Below are positions 11,596 to 25,889 of a stretch of DNA of 64,000 nt, in pieces. The notes below the pieces were generated by a model. That model did no database searches. It was given only the letters and a program-made list of their open reading frames with translations, and was not told the DNA's origin. Source of the stretch: Viscum album (Eukaryota > Streptophyta > Magnoliopsida > Santalales > Viscaceae). Every line of letters starts with the position of its first letter. Within the stretch, counting starts at the first letter, position 1. Position numbers and translations under genes: made by a program. The DNA is taken from assembly GCA_963277665.1 (NCBI GenBank), contig OY728145.1, positions 952,979,033 through 953,043,032 on the forward strand. Reading direction: 5' to 3'.

Positions 11596-13655
11596 GCTAA
11601 GTTTGGGTAAGATAGGATAGTGTGTTAGACACATAATGATAACTAACATATATATGTTCCTCTAGAAAACAATTAAATTCACATTTCCATAATAGATAAA
11701 TTATCATATGAGACAGAAATAGGTTTTATATTGATTTTAAAAAAATTATATAATTTATCAAGATGAAAAAGGTGGATGGTGTCATTTTAGAATATACCAA
11801 TCAGTTCATATAAAAAAAACACATATATACATAATTTAGAATCAATTTTATAATATCATATGAAAATTATTTTAAAACATAAGAACAAATTTCTATATTT
11901 TTTTATATTTTTTTATGGAAATATGTTATCAATAAAATAGAACAATAAATACTATTAGAAAGCCATAAGAATAATGAAAATATATTTCATATAGATAAAT
12001 AATGGGTATTATGGGAAAATATATCCTTGGGTAAATAATTAAAAATGATCATTGTTTTCATACTTTTTTGGAGAGTATTAATGTCAAGGAAAAATTGAAA
12101 TAAAGATATAAATTAATCAATACCCTAAAAATAAAAATAAATTCAAAACCATTTGAAAATAATTTTAATCAATAATTATCGTATATAACGTGACATTTAT
12201 AAATAATAAAATGAATATGTAAATAGAGTAAAATAAATCTCAATTTTTATGAAGATACAAATTTAGCTCCACAAAAAAGAATTAATTATGTTGATTTTTA
12301 TACCAAAGGGAGGTGAAATCGTATATTAAAAATAAAAACACAAGGGAAACAATAAGATATATAAATATATAATTTTCAAGAGATAAAATATATAAAATTT
12401 CACCATAATAAAAATTAGATATTACAAATCATGAATTGTGTGTTTTTGATGAGATCTCTATCATATTCAGTAACTTTTAAATCAGAAGACTTTTAAATAT
12501 CAAACATCATATTAATTTTTAAATATTAGAAATAAAATGAAATATATTATATAGACACCACAATAATAATTAATAATATGATTATAGATCATATTCCAAA
12601 AAATGAAAATTGAGATAATAAAGACCTATTAGCATTCATACAAATGGAATAAATAATATTTGAATAAGGAATGCATTAATATACTCCTAAATACAAAAAA
12701 ATTATAAATTATTAAAACCATATAAGTTAATTGGGAGGTTATGACAACATATAAAATAGAAACAATATGTATAAAATGAAATATAATCTCGTTAAAGGAA
12801 ATTGATTTGGAAATTCTTTCCTTTACTCCAGGAATTTTTAAAATAACTTTTACCTTAAATAAAATAAGAAAATAATCACTTTATTTTTATACATTTAATG
12901 TCTATTTTATTTTATAATAATTAATTATAATGCTTAATTTCAGAAATACTTGTATTCTATTATTTAATTTAATCATCAATCTTTAATAATTTATGTTTTT
13001 ATGTAATTGTTTTATGATTTCATTCACAACCCTTCTTCATTGATACTATATTATTCATTCACCATATTAGTCAATGAAGTTAGGTTATCATGATATAATT
13101 TTTTATTTAGTATCATGTTCATAAAATTGAATTTATGGTTTTTGTGTGTCTAAATATAATCCATGAAGTGTTTATTTTGGGAAATTCATTGATAATAAGG
13201 ACATAATGTATAATGATCATTCATTTTTTTAGTCACAAAAATAGAATAATTTTTACAACATATATTCATAACTAATATAAAATATTACCTCTATAAATTT
13301 ATTTGATTTTCATTCATGTTGGAATATGTGAATATGGTATAACATCATTAACAAATGTGGTTGGATAGACCTGAATAAATACAATTTATAATAATTAATG
13401 AGAAACTTTATTATTTTATTTAATATTAATATTTTTTTCTCCAAAAAATATTATTATTAATATACAATGATTAAAATCGATGAAATTAATATTAGAATAG
13501 TGGAGATGTGATGGAAAAAAGAAAATATTGCAGTGATCTACGTACTGATTTTTTTGAACATCCCCCTTCTAGAAAAGAGAACTATTTGAATAAATAAATT
13601 ATTCTTCATTAATATAAATGGAAGATAAAAATTATAGTAACGACTTATTAGAGTA
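11596..13655. other. Very AT-rich spacer, no gene seen
   Basis: Sequence between copy A and the ancient minus-strand element. It is dominated by A/T runs and has no reading frame resembling a known protein. I see no LTR termini inside it. It was contiguous with 23115 onward before the ancient element inserted. Confidence 0.6.
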
Positions 13656-13660
13656 TGAAT

Positions 13661-16600
13661 TTAAACACATAGACCATAGAATTCCAGTGCCGATTCATTA
13701 TTTAATTACATTAAAATATATAAAATATTCCAATTCAAAGGTACAAGACAGTTTAGTTGTTTGGAAAAACCATACAACATACATTATACCCATAATAAAT
13801 TTGGGAAATATAATTAAATCAAGATAAATAATAAAATGATATAAACATCATACTCTAAATCATATTCATATATTTATTCTTCATAACCTTGAGAAAAAAC
13901 ATAATAATGGTGTGCTCAAATGATCAGTAAGGGTAAGTAAAGAAGACGAAATAATTAACAGATGAGAATAGTAAACATGGAAAAGTAAATATATGATCCC
14001 AAATGAAACTTAAATAACTATATAGTGAACTATCAATATTTAATGGTATGAAACTGAAAGACATTCCATTAAATCAATAATGTTATAATAGAATCCATAT
14101 ATATATATATGTATATCAATGAAAAAAATAACCTTGATGAATAATAAATAAATATATATAATTGAAATTAATAATTTCTGGATGTAATTTATGAGGAATG
14201 TGAAAAACTATACAATCATTACCTTTCCTAATATAGTTTAAACTATTCCGATTTGGTCAACTTATTTGTCTCATGATAACCAGTTGATGCATGAAGGGGG
14301 AATATAATGTGTGGGACCCTACCACCATTGTATTTCAAAATTATTCATCATATTGAATACCCAATATAACTAATAAAAAATATTTCTTATAAAATAGTTA
14401 TATTTAATAAATTATAAAAATTAATCATTATTTCCACATATACCCAAATTATTCTCAAATTAAACACCTTCTGTAAAATGATAAATGGTTTAGGAAATAG
14501 TAATATCTACTGTATCATTGTGGGTATATTTGGGGAATATTTAAATGAAAATTTTTCAGAATAAAATGTTTTGTTCAAGATAATCTGAACAATGTCAAAA
14601 TATTTTTAGATTGAAATGATTAACATTAAGAAAGTTTTTTTAGGAAAATGATCGTTAAGCATTATAATGTGTCTTCTTCCACATTGATACATTGGAATAA
14701 TAATCCCCACTAAATAATGATTAAAAATTAATCATATAATATCATATCAATAATTATATTAATGATATAATATGTCAATGGGTTGTATATACATCTTTTA
14801 ATAGTGTATTTGTGTGTAGATACAAATAAGTCTCAATGCAATGTAAATTGAAATGAAATTGCTTACCTTACGTTACAATTTTTTGTGATGGTCCTTTAGA
14901 ATCCTGTATATTTATTTAATGAATGTTAATTACATATTACAGAGAAATATTCTTGTTTATAATATAAAATATTTTTTTATTATAATATCTTATTACCTGT
15001 TTTATAAAATTCTTTTATTATTTTCACTATTTTTTTGTTAATTTCCTAGATTGTTGAACATGTTTTAACTTTTAACATGTTAATATTATTATATTATATC
15101 ATTATTAAATGATCTCTGGAATGTAAAAAATTAATTAAATATCATATATATTCAGAATATGTGAATTCATAAGAAAATATTATGTTTGGAGATTGGAAAT
15201 GGTATTGACTATTCATGGATAAGGATGGATGTATATAAAAATGAATGCTACTTTTATTTCCTTGTCATATTTTAAAATAATGAGAAGTAAATGATTTATA
15301 TTAAAATGAACATTGTAATTAAAAAATTATATATTTTCCATATATGATACATAGGTTTATTAGAACCATCATTTATACATTCTAGTTATACAATGAACGA
15401 ATCACATCACTTTTAGAGGGCAGTCATCCACACTTTTACAAATGATGTTATCGTAGGTACGCAAAATAGTGATTACTGTTTTATATGATATAAATGAATT
15501 AAAAAGTATAATGGAATTATAAATATCATATTAAAAATATATATATAGTGTTTCCATAATAATTCCCAACTATGAGTGGTGGTAATGTAAAAAATGAAAT
15601 CCATTAATTTGAGGGGGGTAGTTCATTGTAACCATGAACGATAAGTTTTTTACCCATTAAATGGATGTATTTATATGTGTAGGTATAACCCATAGCCTAA
15701 ATAAATATATATATTTAAGGATTAATTTGTAGTTATATAATCATGAAAAAAGTGTTACTTAGTTATTAGGGAAATAAAAATATCGAATGTTTTTTAGGAA
15801 GGATGTTACATCTTATTCGGGTAACCAATTTTGATTTGCACTAAAGATATTTCGTGGATAGATTTATGACCACGGTAAGGATTCTAGGATTAAGCAAGGA
15901 AATTTTAGGATCTAATCGGGTGGATAATTTTTGAGATAGTGTGTCTCTAGTGGTGTGAGGAATGGTAGTGGTGAGTATGTTTTTGTAGAGGTGAGAAAGG
16001 ATATAATTGCTATTTAGAAAACAATTTTCATTTTCACCATGTTTTCAGGTTTCCAAAGATATAAAATAGATCATTAAGGAACTATTGTATGTTTTTTGGG
16101 AAAATATTATTATCCTATATGTTTTGGACTTGTTTATAGGTAATTTTTCCTATTATAATTAAGATTAGTGCATTATTAAGATAAATTTTACCATAATCGA
16201 TGTATTCAATTTTAATTACATTCACTAATATTTTTTGGAAAAATAAGTTTAAATGTTTATAAATTAAAATTTATTATTATTCCCAACATGGAATCCATAT
16301 TCCAAAATTCATATCATATAATATAAGAATTTAACTTACAAATAAGATTATATATGAGAAGACAATGAAGATTTTTAAAGTAAAAACATTCAAATATCAT
16401 TCTTATGTTTTTATAATAAACAACAAAATGAAATTTATTAAAATAACTTAATGAGGAATAATTTATATAAATTTAATATATATTTAATTTTGAACCATTT
16501 TAAAATATAATTTATCCATATAAATAATTTAAATGATTAAAATTGTTGGAATAAAAAGTCATTATTTTAACTATTCATTAAAAAATTAAGCATTACTAGA

Positions 16601-17277
16601 AAATAAAAAAATCACCATAAAATAATTGTGATGATTCTATTTAAAAAAATATGTTTATTTTTACATAAATAATTATATAATTAAAAAAATTTACTTAAAA
16701 TAGTTATTCTACTAAAAGTGGGGAAAACTGCTTTTAAAAAAATTTTGGTTTTTATATGTAACATTGTTCGTCATTAACGTATTCCAATAAAATTAATTAG
16801 TTTAATATAAAAATATAATATTAGTTAATAACATTCAATGATATTATTTAATTTATCTTATTAAGATAAATCTCATTTTTGACATAAAAAATGTCTTTTA
16901 TAAAACTTTTCCATTTATATTCATTTGGATTATTTTCCATTTATAATTCATAGGTAACTATTAAATTAAATAATATATTTTAATAACATAGATAATACTA
17001 TTCATAAAGACCAATAACATCTAATTAATGTCATAATATATCAAATAATAGTATTTTTAATAACCTATTATTGTTCGGTAAAATTCATTCTTGTGTGTTT
17101 CACAATCCATCAATTAAAGGTAGTATCCCTTGTAACCCACGATGACCCTAAATTATATATATATAAAGGTAATTTTTTTTGTTTTGTGTCATATAACATT
17201 AACATGGTGATTCATATTATGTAATGTAGTAAAAAATGTTATAAAAAGGAAATATTGTTATGTCGTGGGGTATTACA
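13661..17277 (-). repeat. 3' LTR of the ancient minus-strand element
   Basis: This repeat aligns with 19493-23109, for example through CCCATAATAAAT near 13790, the TTTAAACTATTC block near 14240, and GTGTAGGTATAACCC near 15680. It begins on the minus strand at 17277 with TGTAATACCCC. The left edge (about 13661) was set by alignment to the other LTR and by the TGAAT flank, and may be off by a few bases. Confidence 0.78.
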
Positions 17278-17289
17278 TCCTCTCCTCCC
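17278..17289 (-). promoter_or_regulatory. Polypurine tract of the ancient element
   Basis: On the minus strand, GGGAGGAGAGGA lies directly before the TGTAATACCCC terminus of the 3' LTR, exactly where copies A and B have AAGGGGGGAAGGA. Confidence 0.75.
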
Positions 17290-19476
17290 AAAATAAATCT
17301 TTCCCTCATAATTTATTCTTGATATCAGTAATAAAAGAGTAGATATTTGAAAATAAAAACTATGGAAAAACCACATCATGAATATGTTTAATAACATGTC
17401 TTCTTAATAAGATTAGGTAGAAAGAACAATGGTCACATAAATCGATTCCTTGGTTAGAAAACATATGTGAGAGATGGAAACATAGATATGGATGAAAAAT
17501 ATAACAATCATGTTATGATGAATACTAATAGAGAACATGTTCAGCATAATTTTGATAGCCAAGAGCCTTAAACCAATGTTGGTAAAATGACATTTATATC
17601 ATAATAAATGATGACAATAGGGAAAATTTTATATTAAGGAAATTTTTCCTATAAATGATAATTTCATTCACTATAAAGGAATATAAATAAAAATATGTCT
17701 CTATATAATAAGTAAAATATTTTCCCTTGGTTTTTAAATAACCTATTTCTACAAAATCATTTAGCACTAGATGCATTATATGGTGATGTAATACATTAAC
17801 CTCTAAAACCACGTCAAAAGATCAATAAAATATCCTATATAAATGGTTAACCTTACCAAAAGATCATGATCTGACTCATTGGAAGGAAGGTCCCTACATT
17901 TCCAAAATGAACTCATCATTACACTTCAATAAAAATTAATTATCTCTTTAATTATTACATATCGACCATGGGAACTCCATTATCATATATTATCTTTAAA
18001 TATTGTAATAACATGAATTATCAAAAAAAATTAGTGGGAAGATGAATTCATAATTCTTAAATAAGGAAAATATATGTTATTGGAAATATTCCATAAATCC
18101 AAAAATTTGTAATCTCTTTCAATGATGCTGTAATCCAAATTCTCAAAAAAACTAGTAATTAGTTCCCTGGTATTCGGTACTATCTAATTTACTTTTCCAA
18201 ATCAATTATCTCTTTTTCCAACATCATTACCTTTGTATCAGGATCATTTTTTGGATTATCTTTCCATTAACAATATGCTTTACAATGACTATAACATTAT
18301 ACTAAATTGATTTTCATGGTACTATTTTTCATATAATGCATAATACGTAATGAAAAATTAGGGTATTACAATCCTCAAATATTATATAATTTTTATAACT
18401 AGTACATCATTGATAAAATACTCAAATGAAATATTTTTTGAATCCAAACATAATAAAATTTATAATTCCTATTTGTCAGAGGTTGTAGCATAATCTTCAA
18501 CATGATCTATTATCCTCTTTTGGGGTATATTATTTTGACACATTATACATTAATTTTCATACATTATACTATCTTTGATGTAAAACCACTTCACATTATA
18601 TGTTTAAGTATTTACCTTGAAAAAAAAATTATCACCTTTTTCTTAACACTTATAATAAACTACAATTCCATTTATAATAGAACTAGGATGTTTCTTTGCA
18701 CAATTATCTCTTGTGAAAAAATAAATCATTCGCTTCTCACCGTAATATATATATATTGACCTTATATCCTCTAATTATCTTTCATCTTCTATAATTCATA
18801 TTACATGGAAAATTATTTACCCAAATTATTATCACATGATATTGTCTCCACACATTATGGGAATTATTGGGATAATATTTTCCTAGGAAATATTATCATA
18901 TGTTCATTAATGGTATGATCTTACTTACTTGTTAGATGATATAGATTGGCAAGGTTCATGTTCCGTATACTATGAGCCATTATTAAATGATGACATACAC
19001 TAAATTAGTTCATATAATTATAAATGATAATTTATAATCATAAAAGAAGAAAAATATGTAACATTAATTGAAATATTTATGTGCATATACTCTCAAATTC
19101 ATAAACAAGGTTTCTTTGGGGATATCATTACATTAAAATCCTTTATAAGGGGTTGTAACGGAAATAAAAAAAATCATCCTACACATATATTAATGAGTAT
19201 CAAATCATATGAGTAGTAAGGAACATAATTTCGTACTAGGTTAAACCAATTCACATCCAACACACATTGCCATAGTTGGCACCCCTAGGTACATTTGTTC
19301 CAAAATGACCTCCACAAGTATTATCAATCCATGGATGTATTTCTAGGATGACCCACATAATTTATACCTTACTGTAATTCCTAGATTTTCCTCCATAAAT
19401 ATCCTCAAACTATACATTAGGGTTATTTCCCCTAATTTATTTTTTCTAAATCTGGCATCCAAGGATGCAGATTAAT
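17290..19476 (-). other. Internal region of the ancient element, no recognisable gag or pol
   Basis: About 2.2 kb between PPT and PBS. Translation in six frames shows no gag, RT, RNase H or integrase motif that I can support, only short AT-rich frames. It is shorter than the already deleted centres of copies A (3.4 kb) and B (3.9 kb). It may be a decayed, internally deleted gag-pol or a non-coding passenger; the sequence alone does not decide. Confidence 0.6.
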
Positions 19477-19490
19477 CTTCTCTAATACCA
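19477..19490 (-). promoter_or_regulatory. Decayed primer-binding site of the ancient element
   Basis: The minus strand reads TGGTATTAGAGAAG two bases after the LTR end TTATA. This differs by one base from TGGTATCAGAG of the young copies and keeps the same two-base spacing, which supports both the orientation and the family assignment. Confidence 0.75.
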
Positions 19491-19492
19491 AT

Positions 19493-22400
19493 TATAACAC
19501 CTCAACCCTAAAAGCTGGATCCAATGCATTATTTTATTACATTTTCATAGATATAGTCTTAAAATCCAAAGGGAATGAATAGTATTGTAGTTCCATAAAA
19601 TCATATTATATATATGAAACCCATAATAAATACAGAATAGAATGTTAAAACAAAAGTAATAATAAAATAGAATAAATAATATTTTTGAAAGGTTATTCAA
19701 ATTTTTATCCTTTATAACCTGGTGAAATGTAACATAATTAGGGTGATCTCAGATAACCATTATGGTAATATAATGTTGACTAAATAATTTAATTTTTACG
19801 ATAATCAGCATGGAATGGTAAATAAATGATAAAAGTCTCCATTACTATGAATAGACTATGAAATATCATCATGTCATGGGAAGAAACTGAATCATATTCC
19901 ATTAAAATAATGGATTGAAAATAAAATCCATTTATACACATGTCAACACAAAAATATCATTAATGAATAATAATATAATTTTCATATGGAAAATGAATAA
20001 TTTTGGATTTCATGTCTTAGTCATATGAAAAACTATATTTTCAAGACATTATACAATATGGTTTAAACTATTCTTATTTGGATAACTTTTTGTCTCGTGA
20101 GAATTTTTTCATAAATTGAGGGGATATAAAAATAATGGGACCCAATCAACATTTTATGTCTAATAAATTCATATTATCTAATAATATATTTAATTAATAA
20201 AAATTATTCCATATAAAAAATCTATATGAAATAAAGAATACAGATTTATCCTCATTTTCTAGATATCCAAATAACTATCAATGTAAACACCTTCTATAAT
20301 ATGGTATATGAGTTTGGAAAAAATAATATCCATCTTACTAGAGTATGTATATTCAAGGAATGTTTCTCCAAAAAATATTGTAGTAATTTCATTATTTCAT
20401 GATAATGTTAAGAATAAAAAAATTAAATGAGAATGCTTAGATAATCATTCAGAACATTCTTGGAGAAAAAGATCATTAAACATTTTAATGTTTCCCATAC
20501 AATCTTGAAACATTTTAATTATAATCCACATAAAATAAGGACATTAAATTAGTCTTATAATATCATTAGTATAATAATATTCATGATATAACATTTCAAT
20601 GGTTTTTATATACACCATATAAAAGTGAATTATTAAATAATGGAAAATAAGTCTTAATTGAATGTAACTTGAGATGAAATCCATTACCTTGCATTTATTT
20701 ATGGGAAAATGAAATTTAACCAAAAGTATAATTGTTTTAAGAGTGTTAATAATGTATTAAAAACCCATATTTATCGCTAAAATTTCATATATAATATTCA
20801 CATAATATCTCAATACCTTTTTTAAAACAATCTTTCATTATTTTAACATTTCAGTTGATATTTTTCTAGTTTGTCGAGTATGTTTTAAAATGATAATTTT
20901 TATTATTATTAATTAGATAATTTTTTTATCTTATCAATAATGTAAAACATGATGAAAATATCATATATAAATATATATATATATTAATTTATAATAACCT
21001 CTGAATTATAGAGATATGAAATCAAAGGAAACATTCATTGATATCGGAGTTTGTCTGTACGCATGAACACTACATTCATTTCCTTGTCATATTTTAAAAT
21101 AATGGAAATTATTTGATCTATATATATATATAATAATAATTATTATATCATATCTATTTCAAATATGTTACATATTTCTATTTAAACCATCCATTATATA
21201 TTCCATGTGTGGTGGGAACAAATCATGTTGCTTTAAGGGGTTGGTAGTTCAGACTTTCACATTTGATGTTATCATATTTAAATAAAATAAAAATTATCAT
21301 AGAATGTTTTATAAAATAATTATAGAAATATAAAGATATTCAAAATAACATATATAACATATAAAAGTATGTTTTCCATACTAATATCCATTTGTTAGAG
21401 GTGGTAAAGAATAACAAACGATGTCGTCATGTACGGTGGTAGTTCATCAAACACATAAATGATATGTTTGTTACCCATTAGATGGTAGTTTTCATAAGTG
21501 TAGGTATAACCCTTAACATAAAAAATCAAAATATATTGAGGATACTTGTTTAGTTATATAATACTGGAATAAGGATAATTTAAAGAGTATTTAATGAAAT
21601 AAAACAAAAGAGCTTGAGAAAGATGTTACCTATTATTCAGGAAACTCATGTTGGTAGAAATTCAATTTATTACTAGGATGGATTTACTCCCATGTTTAGG
21701 AATCTACGTTGAGGGGGAAATTTTTATGATTTACATTGGTATATCATTGTCGAGTCAATTTTTCATTAGATCTGTGAGTAAGTGGGAGGGTTGAGTTTGT
21801 TTTGATAGTGGAGGGGTAAAACTGACATTGAATTTTTTAAAACAATTGTGTGTTTTCCTAGTATTACTTGTTACCCAAGTATCCTAATACACTTTTATGG
21901 AACCTTATAGGTGTATTATCATGAATATTTTCATTCAAAATGTTTTTGATATTTTTATAGTTCATTTGACCCCTAGATTTTATGTTTTGTTCTTTGTTAA
22001 GCTTAGGTTTACCATAATCCGTGTAATTAATTTCAATTGCATTAACTAATATTTTTTGGAAAATAAAATATTGAATTTATTTTAAAGTATAAATTAATTT
22101 TATTCAAAACATGTAATCCATTTTTCAATATTCTGATCACATAAGTGGAAAAAATTAATTACATTCAATCCCGCAGATGGAGTGTCATTACTGGGTTTTA
22201 AAGTAATAACGTAGAGAAGGTTTCTATGTTTTTATATTAAATTTCAAAGTTTAATATATTAAAACAACCTTTATTGAATTGATTAATAAATAATTAATAT
22301 AATTAATTTTTTAAACCATTTATAAATATAACTAATCAAAATAAATAATTGAGTCAAAAAATATTTTTTGATTTAAAATTAATTATTTTTCACTATTTAT

Positions 22401-23109
22401 TAAAAAAGCTTTATAGAAAAAAAACAAAAAATCCCCGCTAACCTAATTTTTGTAACTCAATTTTATAAATTTTGTTTATTTTAAAATATTAATTTTTTAT
22501 TTGTGTAAATATTTAGATTTAAATTATTTTCTCCATCAAATGGATGTAAAAATACATTAACAAAAATAAAAGATTTTATGTGTAAAAATGGATATTATCA
22601 ACTGTTATGACTATAAAATAAAATGGATCCATATCAAAAACTCTAAATTAATTAATTTAATTCAAAAATAATAATTAATTTAACATATTAAGATATATAT
22701 CATTTTTAACATAAATATGGTAGTTTATAAAATCATTCCCTTTATATTCATATGGCCTCTATATTCATTTTAATCTATATATTCCAAATTAATTCACGTA
22801 TATATTTTTATAAGTTAGTTAATCATATTCATAATCATCAATTTAATAACTATGATATGTTTTACTATATTGAATAATATTATTTTTAATAATATATTAT
22901 TCTATGATAAACATCTGCCTTGTGTGTTACACAATACATAAAGGAAATTTTTCCTTACATATAACATAATCTAACATCATTGTTCCATATAGAGCATGCT
23001 TTTTTTTGTGCAATATAATAATAACCTTGTGTTTTATATAACTAAACCGAGGAAAAACATTAATTTGTTTTCCTAAATGGGATATATTGTAATGTATTGG
23101 GATACTACA
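19493..23109 (-). repeat. 5' LTR of the ancient minus-strand element
   Basis: This is the partner of 13661-17277 and has the same length by my edges (3617 bp). It starts on the minus strand at 23109 with TGTAGTATCCC and ends at 19493 with TTATA. The segment near 21053-21085 is the reverse complement of the conserved hairpin region of the young LTRs. Confidence 0.78.
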
Positions 23110-23114
23110 TCAAT

Positions 23115-25633
23115 GGGGGAATATTATAGAGGTATTTGATATAATATAGTTGTTACGAAGATCTATATTAGTGAACATTTTGTAGGTAAAAATCAATTAT
23201 ATTTCATTGGGAACATAAGCTATCTGAAGGGTAACGATAGAATAACAAGCGATTTCAGTGAGTTAGTAATAGAAATGTAGATGATACATGTATTTTGGAC
23301 TCCAACACCCAATAAAGGTCATCAAAACATCATAAATATGATTTTACTTATCATTATCACTACCCTTGATGATTTAAATATTTTTACTACATTATATATT
23401 ATTCAATTAATTAATAGGGTAATTAATTACTTTAATAATATTCTAATATATACATTAATTTTTAATTTTTATTTTATCAGTAAAAAATTTCAATCAATTT
23501 ATTCGAATTAAAATTTTAAATATGATATATTTAAATATTAAATGAAAAAAATATATATTGAATAAGGTTTTATAGAGAAATGAATTATATAAATTTATGT
23601 TCTCTTATTATTATTTCATGTCCACTAAAATGTAAATATATTTTAATAAAATTTTATTTTAATTGAAAAATTAATTTAAAATTATATTCTAAATATGAAA
23701 AAATTTAGTTTGTATCAAAAAAATACACTATAATATAAAAATTTATCTTCAAAGACATATCCCTTTTATCATAAAATCAAATCAATCCCTCCACATAATT
23801 TTTATTATTTTTAATATAAACAATTAAATTTATAAAAATATAAATAAACCTTTTATTTCATCATGGATTGGAGATTAAAATTTACTTATATATTATATTG
23901 AACCATTTTTATGATATTTATGGACATAAAGGTATAGAAATGAAGTGTGCAAGTTGATGTCCTAGGTGCAGTGGGATCTCACGATGGGAAAATAACCATA
24001 ATTTATTTGTGGATTCTATAAATAGTTTACCAAAAAATAAAGACATAAAATTCATGAGTAAAAAATTCATTCCAAAAAACAATTACTAAAGAATATTGTA
24101 ACTCAGAAATGGCTTTTCCACATTAAATTTCAATTTTTTTAAATATGTTTTGAATATTAAATAATTCATGTTAGGAAAACATTATGTTGATGATGTATTT
24201 GATCCTGAATTTTTTTTGATTTAATAACATTGTTCTTGTATGAATAATTTGATGAATCCATCTAGTGTGAATCCAGATATGCTCCATTGATCACCAGAAA
24301 CACCAATGGAATGTTGTGTTCTTGAGTAGCGAATCTCTCTTATTTTTTATTGATCTCTTCATGGTTCATTGGTATTCAAAGATATTCTCTTGTTATTATA
24401 TTTCTTTAGGGGTGGAGAAAATGTGGATTACATGAAAGAAGTCTATTATTGATAGTTAATCTATATTATTTGTTAACTAGTCCTAACAACCTACAAATAT
24501 ATATATATATATCTGTGTGTGTGTGTGTGTGTGTGTGTGTTCTGGGTTTTGGTAAAAATATTATTTGATTAAAAATTATTTATTATTTAATATAATAAAA
24601 TATATATACCCCCATTCTATATTATAATATCTTATTCATTTTATGGAATCTACTAACTAGATCACTGATAAATATTGATTTAATAGAATGTAAAGAAATA
24701 TACACTACTTGTCACAATCTTGGTTAGATCATTTTCCACAGAATTTGTTGAACACCAAATTAAATATTTCATTAAATATTTTATTCATAATTAAATATTT
24801 TATTGAAAATCTAGAAATTATATATACTAAATAATATGTAAATAAAATAACCATTGCATTCAAATTCTATATAATAGATATTTAATTAATAATTCAGATC
24901 AATTAATCATGAAATAAAATTTTCCTCAATGTAAAAAATAATGTTTATTAAAATAATAAAATACATATAAAATTTATTCGGGATAAATTTAAACACTTAA
25001 TGTGTTAACCTCTAGGATTACTTCTCAATGTCATTCGGTGGTCTTTCCTATATTCCAAGATTACACTATAGTAATGTTTCATGGACGTTAAGAGAAAGAA
25101 CCTAATGTATAAATGTCCACAAGAACATTAAATGATTATTGTGTGATATATTCCCATTATTGTAATATATCATCTTGTAGCTTTCAAATTTTTGTCACCA
25201 ACCTATAATATTGATATTTCATATATTATTTGTCTAGAATAAATATGTAATTAAACAATAGTAATGTAATTTGAGGCCATTATTATATCCCATCCAATGG
25301 TTTGAGATATTTGATTATATAAATATGGAACAAAAAATTACTTCATCATTTGATCTAATAATAACATGTCATTAATGTCTCATGAAACATATCGTACATA
25401 CCAAAATCATATGGGATCCTGGTTTCTTCTAGTAAATCCATGTGATATGTTCATTCCATGATTTTAATATAATCTAAATGTATAAGCACCGGTATATATG
25501 ATAAAATATAGGAATATTTAATGATTCATAAACATGTGGAATTCATATAGGATGGAATATTCTTATAATAACTCATTATATGGATTAACAAATAAGAACA
25601 TCATGACATGAAGTAACATATTATTATGATTAT
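23115..25633. other. AT-rich spacer, no gene seen
   Basis: Sequence between the ancient element and the giant Tat element. There is no supported reading frame. It holds the dinucleotide repeat at 24495-24540. A sharp change from AT-rich to mixed composition at 25634 marks the end of the giant element. Confidence 0.6.
24495..24540. repeat. Compound microsatellite (AT)n(GT)n
   Basis: A run of about nine AT units is followed by about thirteen GT units with one interrupting base between them. It is a simple-sequence repeat with no evident function. Confidence 0.95.
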
Positions 25634-25889
25634 TGTTTCAGACGCTTTCATCGGGGTGCGCATGTCCGTCTGCTTGAGTGAGACATGCGCAACTTCTGTA
25701 CCCCGCATTCCCACATTCCAAAGGTTGGAGGCATCCATTCCTTATTCAGGGATGTTTTCTCCTTGATCGAAATAGGATGATGGGATGTCAGTTCTTCCTT
25801 TCGTGGATTCCTCGTCGGAGCTCGTCACCTAGTCCGGGTCTCCCTCATAGATTTAAGTCGTGTTTTGTGAATCTCGTTCCCAGTGCCAT
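25634..25889 (-). repeat. 3' LTR of the giant element, terminal fragment
   Basis: This fragment matches 53632-53886 (for example TCCTTATTCAGGGA, GATGATGGGATGTC and TCTCCCTCATAGATTTAAGT) and the reverse complement of 63000-63245. It ends on the minus strand with TGAAACA at 25634, after which homology to the 5' LTR copy stops. The remainder of this LTR resumes at 36877 on the other side of the nested chromovirus. Confidence 0.88.
25885..25889. repeat. Target-site duplication (left) of copy B, GCCAT
   Basis: GCCAT precedes the TGTAACAT start of copy B and is repeated at 36877-36881. In the uninterrupted partner LTR the same place reads GGTGCCATATC near 53880, so the empty site is visible inside this window. 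Confidence 0.95.

Larger units (their letters stand above)
13661..23109 (-). mobile_element. Ancient chromovirus-family element, minus strand, no coding left
   Basis: Two direct repeats of about 3.6 kb (13661-17277 and 19493-23109) are collinear at a constant offset of about 5.83 kb and flank a 2.2-kb centre. On the minus strand the right repeat ends TTATA, two bases, then TGGTATTAGAG, the same junction as LTR/PBS in copies A and B. The left repeat starts TGTAATACCCC directly after the purine tract GGGAGGAGAGGA. Both repeats keep blocks of the young LTRs, including the GTACGCATGAAC hairpin arm and the ACTTTTAGRGGGCAGT block. Flanks are TGAAT and TCAAT, a target duplication with one change. 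It is heavily diverged, hence old. Confidence 0.82.

Noticed and set aside
13618..13827. Short AT-rich open frames in spacers (also 17594-17812, 18502-18759 and 23281-23511)
   Set aside because: Composition is what AT-rich random DNA gives (Ile, Tyr, Asn, Lys), with no motif, and some cross the border of the ancient LTR.
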